Positions 1 through 9,173 of a DNA stretch of 24,362 nt are shown piece by piece. Position numbers and translations under genes: made by a program. The notes below the pieces were generated by a model, which did no database searches, was not told the DNA's origin, and saw only the letters and a program-made list of their open reading frames with translations. How positions within the stretch are numbered: the stretch's first letter is position 1; the number at the start of each line of letters is the position of its first letter. This DNA comes from a virus, in IMG/VR virus record IMGVR_UViG_3300009181_000325, positions 1 through 24,362 of that record, one strand, 5' to 3'.

Positions 1-289
1 ATGGGCTTTAGAGATGTGTAGTGGTATGGAGAAGTTCATATCGGGATTAGCGATTAGAGTGGCTCTAATTAACATATGCAACCTGCCTAGACCTAACTTC
101 TTAGTAATCGATGAAGGGTTTGGAACATTAGATGCAGATAACCTATCATCACTATTTATGATGATGCAATATCTTAAAACTCAATTTGATTTCATTTGGG
201 TTATTTCTCACTTAGAACAAATGAGAGATATTGTAGATGGACTTATTGAAATTAAAAAAATAGATGGTTTTAGTAAGATTAACTTCTAA
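1..289 (+). CDS. gp46/SbcC/Rad50-like recombination ATPase, C-terminal fragment
   Basis: The 5' end is cut off by the window edge; the frame is open from base 2, so the first visible Met need not be the start. The remaining ~95 residues are the C-terminal half of an ABC/SMC-type ATPase head. They show a signature loop (CSGMEKF, where SGGE/SGGQ is usual), a Walker B with D-loop (FLVIDEGFGTLDADN) and an H-loop (WVISHLEQMRDIVDG). In T4 the gp46 ATPase pairs with the gp47 nuclease to resect DNA ends for recombination-dependent replication and host DNA breakdown; that role is inferred from the family. Its last 11 bases overlap the convergent minus-strand gene that follows. The missing part would include the Walker A motif and the coiled coil. 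Confidence is high for the fold and moderate for the exact gp46 assignment. Confidence 0.88.
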   Translation, partial: WALEMCSGMEKFISGLAIRVALINICNLPRPNFLVIDEGFGTLDADNLSSLFMMMQYLKTQFDFIWVISHLEQMRDIVDGLIEIKKIDGFSKINF

Positions 290-452
290 CCACCGGTAAT
301 ACATTTTTAGGTGTGGTCTTATTAAAAGACTGCACCTTTTCTTTTATAAGGGTTTCTACTAACCCATTTATTTTATATCCTTTCTCTTTACAAAATTCTT
401 TAAGCATTTGATGTATCTCACCATCAATTTGTATCATTGCGTACTTTTTCAT
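279..452 (-). CDS. Small ribbon-helix-helix-like DNA-binding protein
   Basis: This is a 57-residue protein on the minus strand, the only convincing minus-strand gene in the window. The start codon is the complement of 450-452 and the stop is at 279-281. It begins MKKYAMIQIDGEIHQMLKEF, a short beta strand followed by a helix, then KEKGYKINGLVETLIKEKV, a turn and second helix. This is the arrangement of small ribbon-helix-helix repressors of the Arc/MetJ/CopG type. A basic, Pro/Asn-rich tail follows. Three 10-bp direct repeats lie just upstream of its start and could be its operator. It is convergent with the recombination ATPase gene (11-bp overlap) and divergent from the giant fibre gene, 91 bp away. 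A role as autorepressor or late-gene regulator is inferred. The fold is judged only by eye. Confidence 0.62.
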   Translation of the reverse strand: MKKYAMIQIDGEIHQMLKEFCKEKGYKINGLVETLIKEKVQSFNKTTPKNVLPVVRS

Positions 453-480
453 AACTTTCTTTAGTTTTCTTTAGTTTTCT
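451..480 (-). repeat. Tandem 10-bp direct repeats upstream of the RHH-like gene (operator candidate)
   Basis: Read on the minus strand, AGAAAACTAA occurs twice in perfect tandem (480-471 and 470-461). A 7/10 copy, AGAAAGTTAT, follows and runs into the ATG. A 10-bp period places the copies on one face of the helix, as expected for cooperative ribbon-helix-helix dimers. The third copy also provides the only purine-rich, RBS-like stretch. Binding is inferred. Confidence 0.5.
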
Positions 481-510
481 ATATATAATTATAATGATAA
501 AAAATATTAA

Positions 511-526
511 GAATATTTATCAATAA
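511..526 (+). promoter_or_regulatory. Promoter-like AT motif upstream of the giant fibre gene
   Basis: GAATATTTATCAATAA lies 29 bp before the ATG at 544. It shares the TATTTAT core and the spacing with motifs before other genes in this window. On the minus strand the same bases read GATAAATA, close to the T4 late-promoter core TATAAATA, so the direction is uncertain. Confidence 0.3.
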
Positions 527-543
527 GAATAATAGAAACCCAC

Positions 544-3500
544 ATGGCAAGAATCAAAAAATATGCGGATAATTTAACGCAAAACTTAACTTACTTTCAA
601 ACATATTTAGTAGATACTAATCCAAATTCAACATATTTTAGAATTACTGAATTTAAGGAATCATTTACTGGGGGTAAGAATGGATTTCTAATTGAAGGCT
701 CTGAACATTTAAAAGAGAGTACTGATATAAAAATAGAAATATTAGATGTTGAGGGTAATCCAATTTATTTTGAACCAGGTAACGGTGTTCCTGAATACTA
801 TGAGGGATTATCAAAAGTTGTTGCTGTTTACATATACGAAGATACTCCAATTGGTAATGCAAAAATTACGGTATTAGGAGAATTAAAAACATATATAGAT
901 ACCGATGGAGTCGTACAACCAATCCCAGACGAATGGGCTGGTATTTATAATCTTAAATGGGAGAGAGATTTTAACGTTAATAGATTACTTTCAAATGAAG
1001 ATAAAGTAAGATTTTATGTAAGACCACAAGTGAGTATTACTGAAATAGTTAAACCAATATTTTCAAATGTAGTTACAACAAAAACTCAAACAGGTTCAAT
1101 AAGTGGTATATCTCAAGCACCAAGAGAAGGTCAATCTTTAACAAATTACACATCACCAACTTCATACCTTTTAACAACAAATGATAATACTTTTTGGACA
1201 GCATCTGTTGTTGGTACATATTTAACATTTGATGATATTTCTTATAATCCATTAGTAACAAATATTATTAATAGTAGAGAAGTCATCATTCAACCACCAT
1301 ATACAATAGATAATGGATTGGTTTCAAATTTGACAGAAGTAGGATATACTGCATCATTTAATTATATTGAAGGTATTGATAATTTAAAAACTGCACTAAC
1401 TGGTTCTTTTGCAAAAATAACATTAAGTGATTTAACTACATTTGTTGGAGATTGTGCAAGAGTTAAAATATTTAGAAAATCAACAGCAGATTTATCTGAT
1501 TTTCAGTTTGTACAAGAAATACAATTAGAATCAAATGAAATTTTAGTTGATTTAGAATCTACTACAAAGAATCAAGAAAACTATGGTTTATTTGATAATA
1601 CAAATTTTAAATCATATTGGATAACATCTTCAAATAATTTAGTAACAACATTTAACCAAACATTTTTATACAATTCAGTTAAATTAAATAATACTATTGG
1701 TGTTGAAAAATTCTTTACATCAAAATCTTTTTATATAAATGAAGGAATTGAATATAGTTTAAATTTTAATGTTAAAAAAGAATCAGTTGGTAATACTAAT
1801 AATTATATTGAAGCATACCTAAGTGGTTCTAAGCAAACAACAATAAATGGTTTATTAACTACTGTACAAGTAAAACAAAGTATAGTAAAATTAGAAACTC
1901 AAAATTCTTTACTTCAAAAACAAAATATTACCAATAATATAAAAGCAGAAAAAATTGATAACGCTAAATTATATTTTGATATAAAGGGAAGTGATTGGTA
2001 TGTAGCAGATATTAGTTTAAAAGCATCGCAAGAAACGGCATTCTCTCCCGATGAAATTACATTTGTACAACCAGTACCAAGAAGCTTACCTGCAGAAACG
2101 TTTGTATATCGTTTTGAATTTTATGATATAAATAACAATTATATTCCTGTATTAGTTGAAAAAACAAAAACTTTTAATGGAGGTAATTTACAAACAATTA
2201 GAAAACAACTCAAATTAGTGCCATCATCAGCTGGATTTCAATTTGATTCTGGTTCTAACCCAGTACCACCTACGGTGATTACAATAGATGAACAAAAAAC
2301 TTTATTAACAGGTTCAGTACACTATACATCTCAATCTTTTGATTTCTTTGGTAATTCGTTATCTTCATCTCAATATACACAATCTATTTACCAACAACCA
2401 ATACCACTTTATTCTGGGAGTGGACAATATCCTGGCGTATTAAACGGAATTGGAACTGGTACTGTTTTTATGACTGTTGGTAATTTTACTGGTTCTCGTA
2501 GTGATATAAATGTTCAGCTAGTAAGATTAACTGGTGAGTGTGAGGGATTTACTGATACAATTAATATATATAAAATATTAGATGGATTTGGTGGCGTGAA
2601 TCATATCATTAGACCTTATAGAGGAACTCAAATTAGAAATAGTAGTACCGCATCTTTGGAAGTTCAAGCAGTAAGAATAGATGGTATTAATGATATTATA
2701 TTAAGTAAACAATCTTATAAAAACTTTTCAGATATACAATTACATATACTGAAAACTGCATCAGCTGATTATTCAACTCCTGAAAAATTTGTAAACTTAT
2801 CTTATGTTACATCTAGTAATTATATTAAAGGTTTAATTACCGGTTCTTTGGGTAGTAAACAAATTGATTATAATGCTATTTTTAATAGAGATTCAATTGA
2901 CTTTAGACGAATTATTTATTTAATGCCATCTAGCTCAGCAGCATCTGGACCGGCATACGCAGTTTCATCATCTGTGTTAGCATCAATTATATTAGAAGAT
3001 TTACAGGATGGATTAGATAGTGGTGTTGTTGCATATAACGCAGATTCATTTGTAATAAATCCAAGAACTGAAACTGCATTTAGACCTTCATTTGGATTTG
3101 CAACTGCATCGTTTAGTATAAGAGGAACTGCTGGTGGAAATGAATATGTAACATCATCTTTTCAGATATACCCATCAATGTCAATTAACAAAGATTGGGT
3201 GCCTGAATATTGGATGTACTATCATACACAAAGTTTACATCCAACATTAACGGTTGTTGCAAAAGATGATAATAAAAATATAATCCCATCACAAATAGTA
3301 AATGGAAATGTAAGAAGTCCATTAAATCAAACTAAAAATTTAACATTAACATTTACTTATACTGAACCTTGGACATCTGCATCGGTTAGTTTAGATAAGA
3401 CATTCACAATTATACCAGACGGAAAACCTGGAGATGAGACAATTATATTTGAAGTAAATCCAATAGCAGTAACATTGGGAGCAAATTCAAGAGGTATAGT

Positions 3501-6500
3501 TAATGATTATAGACCTTCTATTACTGATATAAAATTAAAACAGGGTTCTAGATATCTTGCATTTAGTTCAAGTGCTGGTGTATTGGATAATTTAAATACA
3601 CATGGTACTTTTTATATAGCAACCGCTTCTATAATTGAAAAAAATGTTAAAGCGGGTAATGTACAATTTACTTCATCATTTGGAGTACCATATACTTCAT
3701 CTTTAATAGTAAGTTCATCATATAATTTTACACAATTAAGTGGTAGTATTGAATACCCATTAATAATCCATCCATATTATACATCATCAATTTATACCGC
3801 TAGTGTAGTTGTAAATTATACAAAAGTATTGGAAGGAGCACCACCTATACAAATATTAATAACACCAACTGCAGTTACATTAGCTGCTGATGAAGTTGGT
3901 TATGTAACTCCAATTGGATATTCGCCAGCAAATACAACATTACAAGTTAAAGAAGGAGATGATTTTCTTACATTCACAACACGTTCAATAGCCCCTGGTA
4001 CTTGGAGAATAAATTCAATAGAAACTAGAGGAGGTTCTTTTTGGAATATACAAACTGGTTCTTTATCATCATCTTCATTAAGTACCGCAACTATAAATTA
4101 TAATAGATTTGACCACCCATATGTTTCAGCAAGTGCACTTTATACAATTCAAGTATATCCATTTGCTTTAGGAGCTGGGCATTCATATACTTCATCTATT
4201 TTTACTCGTACTCAAACATTTACAAAAAATATAACACCACCAAAAGCTCGTAGTATTGATTTTAAAGCTTCTTCATATACAGTAAACTACGATAGAAATG
4301 GTGTACCATCAATAGCATCACAATCACCAATTGTATTATCAGCAACGGCATTTAATACAACCGCATCAGCTGATAAGGTATATATTGTAATATCCGAAAT
4401 TGCGCAGGATGGTTCTGAAAGTGGAGAATCTGCACCAATAGCTGGTGATAGTGGTACAAACCCCGTAACATTTACATTACCAGATGTAAACTATGCAGAT
4501 GTAGGGCCAGAAACAATAAAAACATTCAAAGTTAAAATTACAGATGGTAATCCATATACATCACCAACATCAAATCCATATAGAGCAGAAGCTCAATTAA
4601 CAATAAGTGGTGTAAAAGCTGGAGCTGATTCATATAAATTAGTAGCATCAAACGAAAATACCACAATAACAGCAGATTTGTGGACAACACAATTTACAGG
4701 TTCTGGTATGAAAATTACCACATTTAATGGAGTTCAACAATTAATAAATGCAAATCCATTACCCCTACCAACTAACCCAAGTGATTTTAATTATCAGGGT
4801 GACCCAATTGGAGTATTAGGATATTCATCTGCATCTATATTTTCAAAATCAAATTGGATTAATACGGCAATTACTAAACCTGTATTTCCATCATCAAATC
4901 CCGCTGAAATTGGAAACATAACTACATGGACTTCGCCAGCTACAAATACATCTGGACAAATAGTTTATAGAGTAGATTTTGAAGGAGATTCATCTACAAC
5001 AAATACATTAATAAGACCTTTAGCTAGACAAACTCAATTTGTAACTCAATCAATATCAGTACAATTTACACCGCCAGCTCCGTATGATGTTAAAATGACA
5101 AATGAAAACTCATCTGTAGTTTATAAAGTAGCTGGTAGTTTATCATTTACAGGAACGGGTACAATAATTAGAGCTTATAGAGGTAGTACTGAATTAGTAA
5201 ACACAAATCCACTACCAGCAACCGATACTGATGCATATGGTACTACGGGATTATCAAAAGATAAGTGTAGAATAACTGTACAATCATATTCATCGGGTAT
5301 AATTACTTTAGGTGGTAGCTTAGGCGCAAGTAGTTTTGTTACTGGTACTCCAGCAACAATGCCAAATATAGCAGGATGGGTCAATCCAACTGCAAATCCA
5401 ACTGCGGAAATTGTATATAAAATTGAATGTGAAGGAAGACAAATTTTTTATAAAACTCAATCCCTATCAATTCAATATGAAGGTAATGTAGGTCCTGGTC
5501 TTGTTATGAGAGGTGAGTGGGATGCTACTAAAGATTATTATGGTTCGGTTGAAAATATAAATGATAGATTGGATGTTGTAACATATCAAGCCACTTCAGA
5601 TGATACAAAATATTATGCGGCAATTAGTGGTTCTGGTCCAAATACTTATGTAAACCCAACCACATCAACTTTTTATAGAGGCGCATCTCCGGGTGCTGGT
5701 TTCAACTCAATTGGAGCTCAGGCGCCAACACCAGCTACAACTCAAGTACCTCCTGTTGCATATTGGAGATATTTGGGAACGCAAGATTTCTTTGTGGCAG
5801 CTAAGTTGGCAATATTTGAAAAATCATATGTTAAGAATTCTATTAATGTTGGTACTAAAGATATTAATGGTGATTTTGCTAACATTGTAATAAATGGAGG
5901 AAGAACTGACCCATATATTGCATTAGGACAAGTTGGTAGTACTGCAGGAACTGCAGGAACTGCTGGTACATCAATTACTGGTACTGGTATTATTGGATAT
6001 GATAGACCTGGTATATTTTTAGGAATATATGAAAACGGAACATCTGGAACAACTGGTAGATTCTCAATAAAAACAACTTCTACTTCTGGTAAGGGAATGT
6101 CTTGGGATGGTGATACATTAAAAATAGTTGGAGCTATTAGACAAGTTGAACCCGGAGTTAGTGAAGGTTCTTTGAGAGGAGCATGGACTACGGGATTTAC
6201 TTATTACACAAATGATATAGTTTCATACGCAGGACAGAGTTGGCAATGTACATCAGCACAAGCACAAAGTTATCAACATGTTGCAACAAATGATACAGCC
6301 GTATTAACAGGATATCCGGGTTCAGGACCTTGGGCAATAGCAGCAGCAGCTGGTACATCTGGAACTGCTGGAAGTGGTGGTACTGCTGGAACTGCTGGAG
6401 GACCTGGTCCTGGTGTGGTTTATAGGGGTCTTTGGGCACAATTTGAAGCTGATGGTACTACTGCCAAAACATATACTAAAACTTCTACTAGACAAGATGT

Positions 6501-8655
6501 TGTACAAGGTAGTGATGGGTTATATTATTTAGCACAATCTACGCATACTACTGCAGCTGGTGGTGGTGGTACTTCTACTAGACCTATTGATGGTGGTTCT
6601 TATTCAACATATTGGGCAGGATTTGGAGCAACATTTAGTTCAATTGCAACTGGTACAATTATATCTGAGCAATCATATGTAAAAAATACTTTAAATGTTG
6701 GTACAAATACAGAAGGTAGTGAAGCTAATATAGCAATTGTGGGAGGAACTGCAACACCGTACATATCATTAGGGCAACCATTACAGGGTTATAATAGACC
6801 TGGTATATTTTTAGGAAATTCAGCAGGAGATTATAGAATGTCTATGAGTGGATCTGGTGGATTTTTTAAATGGAATGGTAGTAGTTTGGAATTGAGTGGA
6901 AATATTACAGCAACGGCTGGTTCTATTGGTAATTGGACTGTTTTAGGAGGTTTATTGAAATCGGCAAATTCAAATATACAATTAGATGGTACTAATGAAT
7001 CAATGCAAGTATTTGATTCTGGGGGTTCATTAAGATTCTCAGCAGATACAAATACAACATTACCATCAATTTCAGGCGGAGGTTCAAGTACAGTATATCT
7101 GCCGGCATTTACAATAAATAAAAGTACTACGGATGGTGGTGGGGATGCAACACCAACTTTACAAACATCATTACAAGAAGTATCATTTACAGCAACAACA
7201 GCTGGTAAGCATATTTTTAAATCAACACTAAACCCAGCAACAGCATATACTAATAATTTGCAAGGGTATGGTAGTGGTTATGCATTGTTGTATTTATCAA
7301 TGGAAGTTTGGAGTGGGGCTGGTGGTACTGGTACACAATTCGGTTCAAGTGGTACATACTATAATTATGCATATGGCAGTATTGATTATAGTAGTGGAAC
7401 GGGTGGGGGTGGTGGATACATATCTGTAACTGGTGATACTTTAATTACTTTGGATGGTGGTTCAACTATAATGGCTAAAGATATTAGTAGAGGAGATTCT
7501 ATTTTATCTTGGGAATGGAGAAACAATTTTAATAAATTTATATCAACTTTTGTTACTGGGACAAAAACAAGAAAGGTTGATAAAATATATAAAGTAAACG
7601 CTGGTGGATATGAGGTTAAAGTATCCGATTCTCACGGATTTTGGTTAGATAATAATACGGAAATTTATGTTGGTGATTTGGTTGCAGGAGAAAGTGAAAT
7701 TTATATTGAAAGTGGGGGTTCTATAAAAAAAGTTTTAGTTGATTCTATTGAAATTATAAATGAGGAGGTTGATGTATATACAATAGAAGTAGCTGGGACA
7801 AATAACTATATTTCAAATAATATTTTATCTCACAACTCTTATGGTTCTAATGGATTTTATTTCAATCGACAAACTGCATATTTAGGAACTAAGAATTATA
7901 CTGTTCAAGCTAACTTACCAACAGCAACAACATATTATGTAGTACATAGAATAGACTATCTTGTTAATTCGGATAATACTAATGTATCTCCTTACAATTT
8001 AAGTTCAGATGCAAGTATATATTATGATATGGCCTCAAAGGCAGTAACTGTAGAATTGGTATCTGCTGGAACTATTGCAAATGGTGGAGGTTTTCAAGCT
8101 GTATCATCCGATAAAAGATATATAAAATTATCAACTGTATCTACTGATTATGAAAATAAAGGAGCGGCTTCATCATTAAGTGGTGGTGTTGAAGCAAAGG
8201 GGGCATTATATCTTTCTGGAAATATAACAGATACTACCGATATAATTACGAAAGGATATGGTAAGGCATTTACGGATAGTAGTTATTGGTATGGATACCC
8301 CGCAGCAGTAAAAGCATTTGGTACACTAAATTATACATCTTCGGGAGGAGGTAACCAAGGAAATGTAGCATATTATACTGTAACAAATTCATTTAATTGT
8401 AATGCAACACCTGGTCTTACTGGTGGTGGTAAATATATAAGTATAGTATTTGCAAACGATATAGGGACTAGTAATTATAATGTAACTTTAACGCCTAGAT
8501 TTGGTACTACTGGATGGGGTGCTACTGTTCAAATATATAGTAAATCAACATCTGGGTTTACATATAGAATAGTAGATTATGGTAGTGGTGAAGCTACTTT
8601 GGGGAGTAATGGTAATACTGGTACTTATGTAGATTTTCACGTAATGGCACTATAA
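544..8655 (+). CDS. Giant modular tail fibre/adhesin (2703 aa) with embedded Hint/intein domain
   Basis: This is a very large, Ser/Thr/Gly-rich, beta-structured virion protein, most likely a tail fibre or receptor-binding adhesin. Residues 1-170 form a compact N-terminal domain that may attach to the virion. Residues ~170-1650 are a series of Ig-like beta modules; visible repeated pairs start near 972 (NPIAVTLGA) and 1107 (TPTAVTLAA), and near 1363 (NENTT) and 1515 (NENSS). Residues ~1650-2150 hold two copies of a unit with an aromatic W/Y module (RGEWDATKDYY, RGAWTTGFTYY, RGLWAQF), a SYVKN[ST][IL]NVGT segment and a [YD]RPGIFLG segment, separated by Gly-Thr-Ala collagen-like stretches. GSIGNWTVLGG near 2126 resembles central-fibre linkers. 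Residues 2294-2431 are a mini-intein-like insertion, and ~2432-2703 form the tip. There is no Shine-Dalgarno sequence before the ATG. A chaperone-like gene follows after 19 bp and glycosyltransferase genes lie just downstream. The family assignment rests on composition and layout; the receptor is unknown. Confidence 0.8.
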   Translation: MARIKKYADNLTQNLTYFQTYLVDTNPNSTYFRITEFKESFTGGKNGFLIEGSEHLKESTDIKIEILDVEGNPIYFEPGNGVPEYYEGLSKVVAVYIYEDTPIGNAKITVLGELKTYIDTDGVVQPIPDEWAGIYNLKWERDFNVNRLLSNEDKVRFYVRPQVSITEIVKPIFSNVVTTKTQTGSISGISQAPREGQSLTNYTSPTSYLLTTNDNTFWTASVVGTYLTFDDISYNPLVTNIINSREVIIQPPYTIDNGLVSNLTEVGYTASFNYIEGIDNLKTALTGSFAKITLSDLTTFVGDCARVKIFRKSTADLSDFQFVQEIQLESNEILVDLESTTKNQENYGLFDNTNFKSYWITSSNNLVTTFNQTFLYNSVKLNNTIGVEKFFTSKSFYINEGIEYSLNFNVKKESVGNTNNYIEAYLSGSKQTTINGLLTTVQVKQSIVKLETQNSLLQKQNITNNIKAEKIDNAKLYFDIKGSDWYVADISLKASQETAFSPDEITFVQPVPRSLPAETFVYRFEFYDINNNYIPVLVEKTKTFNGGNLQTIRKQLKLVPSSAGFQFDSGSNPVPPTVITIDEQKTLLTGSVHYTSQSFDFFGNSLSSSQYTQSIYQQPIPLYSGSGQYPGVLNGIGTGTVFMTVGNFTGSRSDINVQLVRLTGECEGFTDTINIYKILDGFGGVNHIIRPYRGTQIRNSSTASLEVQAVRIDGINDIILSKQSYKNFSDIQLHILKTASADYSTPEKFVNLSYVTSSNYIKGLITGSLGSKQIDYNAIFNRDSIDFRRIIYLMPSSSAASGPAYAVSSSVLASIILEDLQDGLDSGVVAYNADSFVINPRTETAFRPSFGFATASFSIRGTAGGNEYVTSSFQIYPSMSINKDWVPEYWMYYHTQSLHPTLTVVAKDDNKNIIPSQIVNGNVRSPLNQTKNLTLTFTYTEPWTSASVSLDKTFTIIPDGKPGDETIIFEVNPIAVTLGANSRGIVNDYRPSITDIKLKQGSRYLAFSSSAGVLDNLNTHGTFYIATASIIEKNVKAGNVQFTSSFGVPYTSSLIVSSSYNFTQLSGSIEYPLIIHPYYTSSIYTASVVVNYTKVLEGAPPIQILITPTAVTLAADEVGYVTPIGYSPANTTLQVKEGDDFLTFTTRSIAPGTWRINSIETRGGSFWNIQTGSLSSSSLSTATINYNRFDHPYVSASALYTIQVYPFALGAGHSYTSSIFTRTQTFTKNITPPKARSIDFKASSYTVNYDRNGVPSIASQSPIVLSATAFNTTASADKVYIVISEIAQDGSESGESAPIAGDSGTNPVTFTLPDVNYADVGPETIKTFKVKITDGNPYTSPTSNPYRAEAQLTISGVKAGADSYKLVASNENTTITADLWTTQFTGSGMKITTFNGVQQLINANPLPLPTNPSDFNYQGDPIGVLGYSSASIFSKSNWINTAITKPVFPSSNPAEIGNITTWTSPATNTSGQIVYRVDFEGDSSTTNTLIRPLARQTQFVTQSISVQFTPPAPYDVKMTNENSSVVYKVAGSLSFTGTGTIIRAYRGSTELVNTNPLPATDTDAYGTTGLSKDKCRITVQSYSSGIITLGGSLGASSFVTGTPATMPNIAGWVNPTANPTAEIVYKIECEGRQIFYKTQSLSIQYEGNVGPGLVMRGEWDATKDYYGSVENINDRLDVVTYQATSDDTKYYAAISGSGPNTYVNPTTSTFYRGASPGAGFNSIGAQAPTPATTQVPPVAYWRYLGTQDFFVAAKLAIFEKSYVKNSINVGTKDINGDFANIVINGGRTDPYIALGQVGSTAGTAGTAGTSITGTGIIGYDRPGIFLGIYENGTSGTTGRFSIKTTSTSGKGMSWDGDTLKIVGAIRQVEPGVSEGSLRGAWTTGFTYYTNDIVSYAGQSWQCTSAQAQSYQHVATNDTAVLTGYPGSGPWAIAAAAGTSGTAGSGGTAGTAGGPGPGVVYRGLWAQFEADGTTAKTYTKTSTRQDVVQGSDGLYYLAQSTHTTAAGGGGTSTRPIDGGSYSTYWAGFGATFSSIATGTIISEQSYVKNTLNVGTNTEGSEANIAIVGGTATPYISLGQPLQGYNRPGIFLGNSAGDYRMSMSGSGGFFKWNGSSLELSGNITATAGSIGNWTVLGGLLKSANSNIQLDGTNESMQVFDSGGSLRFSADTNTTLPSISGGGSSTVYLPAFTINKSTTDGGGDATPTLQTSLQEVSFTATTAGKHIFKSTLNPATAYTNNLQGYGSGYALLYLSMEVWSGAGGTGTQFGSSGTYYNYAYGSIDYSSGTGGGGGYISVTGDTLITLDGGSTIMAKDISRGDSILSWEWRNNFNKFISTFVTGTKTRKVDKIYKVNAGGYEVKVSDSHGFWLDNNTEIYVGDLVAGESEIYIESGGSIKKVLVDSIEIINEEVDVYTIEVAGTNNYISNNILSHNSYGSNGFYFNRQTAYLGTKNYTVQANLPTATTYYVVHRIDYLVNSDNTNVSPYNLSSDASIYYDMASKAVTVELVSAGTIANGGGFQAVSSDKRYIKLSTVSTDYENKGAASSLSGGVEAKGALYLSGNITDTTDIITKGYGKAFTDSSYWYGYPAAVKAFGTLNYTSSGGGNQGNVAYYTVTNSFNCNATPGLTGGGKYISIVFANDIGTSNYNVTLTPRFGTTGWGATVQIYSKSTSGFTYRIVDYGSGEATLGSNGNTGTYVDFHVMAL
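5932..5979 (+). repeat. Collagen-like Gly-x-x stretch 1 in the fibre
   Basis: This encodes GSTAGTAGTAGTSITG, a run of Gly-x-x triplets including a near-perfect GTA repeat at DNA level (ggaactgca). Such stretches in phage fibres commonly form trimeric collagen-like stalks between globular modules, which would fit a homotrimeric fibre. It also provides a site where slippage or recombination with the second stretch could change fibre length. Confidence 0.65.
6352..6414 (+). repeat. Collagen-like Gly-x-x stretch 2 in the fibre
   Basis: This is a second run of seven Gly-x-x triplets (GTS GTA GSG GTA GTA GGP GPG), ending in a Pro-rich cap just before the RGLWAQF module. With the stretch at 5932-5979 it brackets one of the two repeated fibre units. 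Confidence 0.65.
7423..7836 (+). other. Mini-intein / Hint domain inside the fibre (138 aa, Ser1 ... His-Asn/Ser)
   Basis: Fibre residues 2294-2431 carry the ordered motifs of a Hint self-processing domain. Block A is SVTGDTLITLDGG with Ser at position 1, followed by the usual DISRGDSIL turn. Block B is YEVKVSDSHGFWL, with S-x-x-H in place of T-x-x-H and His at 2364. Blocks F and G are VYTIEVAGTNNYISNNILSHN, with His2430, terminal Asn2431 and a Ser at +1. At 138 residues it has the size of a mini-intein without a homing endonuclease. Splicing would join TGGGGGYI to SYGSNGFYF, deleting 414 nt worth of protein in frame and leaving a 2565-residue fibre. Ser1 instead of Cys1 is less common but is known to support splicing through an ester intermediate. 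Cleavage without ligation is the alternative. Motif recognition is strong; activity is inferred. Confidence 0.82.
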
Positions 8656-8674
8656 AATAAAAAATATAAACAAA

Positions 8675-9136
8675 ATGTATATAGTATATAAAGATTATCC
8701 AATTGAAGGAGATAATTGGTTTAATTATGAAAACCAACCTTTTAACCAATTTAGTAAAAGCGTACATGCACCAAATGGTAGTATGTTTTTATTATGTGAA
8801 TCGTATGCAGAGCATTCTATGTTTTATGAATCATATGAATTAGATTGGACATTAGAATGTGGTTCTATATCTCCATTAACATTTGATATAGAAAAGGCTA
8901 AAATAAAATTTATAGAAGATATAAGAAGCGCAAGGGTATTATATCTTTCAAATTTAGATGTTTATTATATGAAAGCTTTGGAGAGTGGAAATCAAACAAC
9001 TATATCCGATATTGTAACAAAAAAGCAACAATTGAGAGATTTACCAACAATGGATTTATCGGATGTAACCAAACTTTCTGAATTAATGAATAAATGGCCA
9101 ACTGAAATATTGGGTGCTTCTCCATACGAAAACTAA
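8675..9136 (+). CDS. Tail-fibre assembly chaperone-like protein
   Basis: This 153-residue protein follows the giant fibre gene by 19 bp with the A-rich leader ATATAAACAAA and no Shine-Dalgarno sequence. Its C-terminal half resembles the phage tail assembly chaperone type (Phage_tail_APC and related families): an IRSAR...YLSNLDVYYMKALESG helix, then KKQQLRDLPTM and a closing NKWPTEILG. The N-terminal half is a small aromatic-rich domain (WFNYENQPFNQF). Family members sit directly downstream of fibre genes and help fibres fold or trimerise, some staying at the tip. Position and the KQQLRDLP...WP pattern are the evidence; remote homology has not been computed. Confidence 0.62.
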   Translation: MYIVYKDYPIEGDNWFNYENQPFNQFSKSVHAPNGSMFLLCESYAEHSMFYESYELDWTLECGSISPLTFDIEKAKIKFIEDIRSARVLYLSNLDVYYMKALESGNQTTISDIVTKKQQLRDLPTMDLSDVTKLSELMNKWPTEILGASPYEN

Positions 9137-9140
9137 AAAA

Positions 9141-9167
9141 GTATATATTTATATATATAAACAATAA
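9141..9167 (+). promoter_or_regulatory. Promoter-like motif, copy A
   Basis: The sequence GTATATATTTATATATATAA followed by ACAATAA ends 6 bp before the ATG at 9174. It matches copy B (12830-12855) at 24 of 26 positions, although the two precede different paralogous genes. Both follow a run of A residues. A phage late promoter with a very short leader is the simplest reading. Confidence 0.5.
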
Positions 9168-9173
9168 TGTATT

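Noticed and set aside
1-289. The SGME signature loop of the recombination ATPase as evidence of an inactive enzyme.
   Set aside because: Walker B, D-loop and H-loop are intact, and phage members of this family vary in the signature loop; the fragment is too short to judge activity.
461-480. The two 10-bp repeats as part of a CRISPR array or an attachment site.
   Set aside because: There are no spacers, no further copies and no integrase gene; the repeats are directly adjacent and fit an operator better.
6197-6507. Two overlapping minus-strand frames rich in Gln or Ser opposite the Gly-x-x fibre repeats.
   Set aside because: They arise from antisense reading of repetitive Gly/Thr/Ala codons, which produces long stop-free but low-complexity frames.
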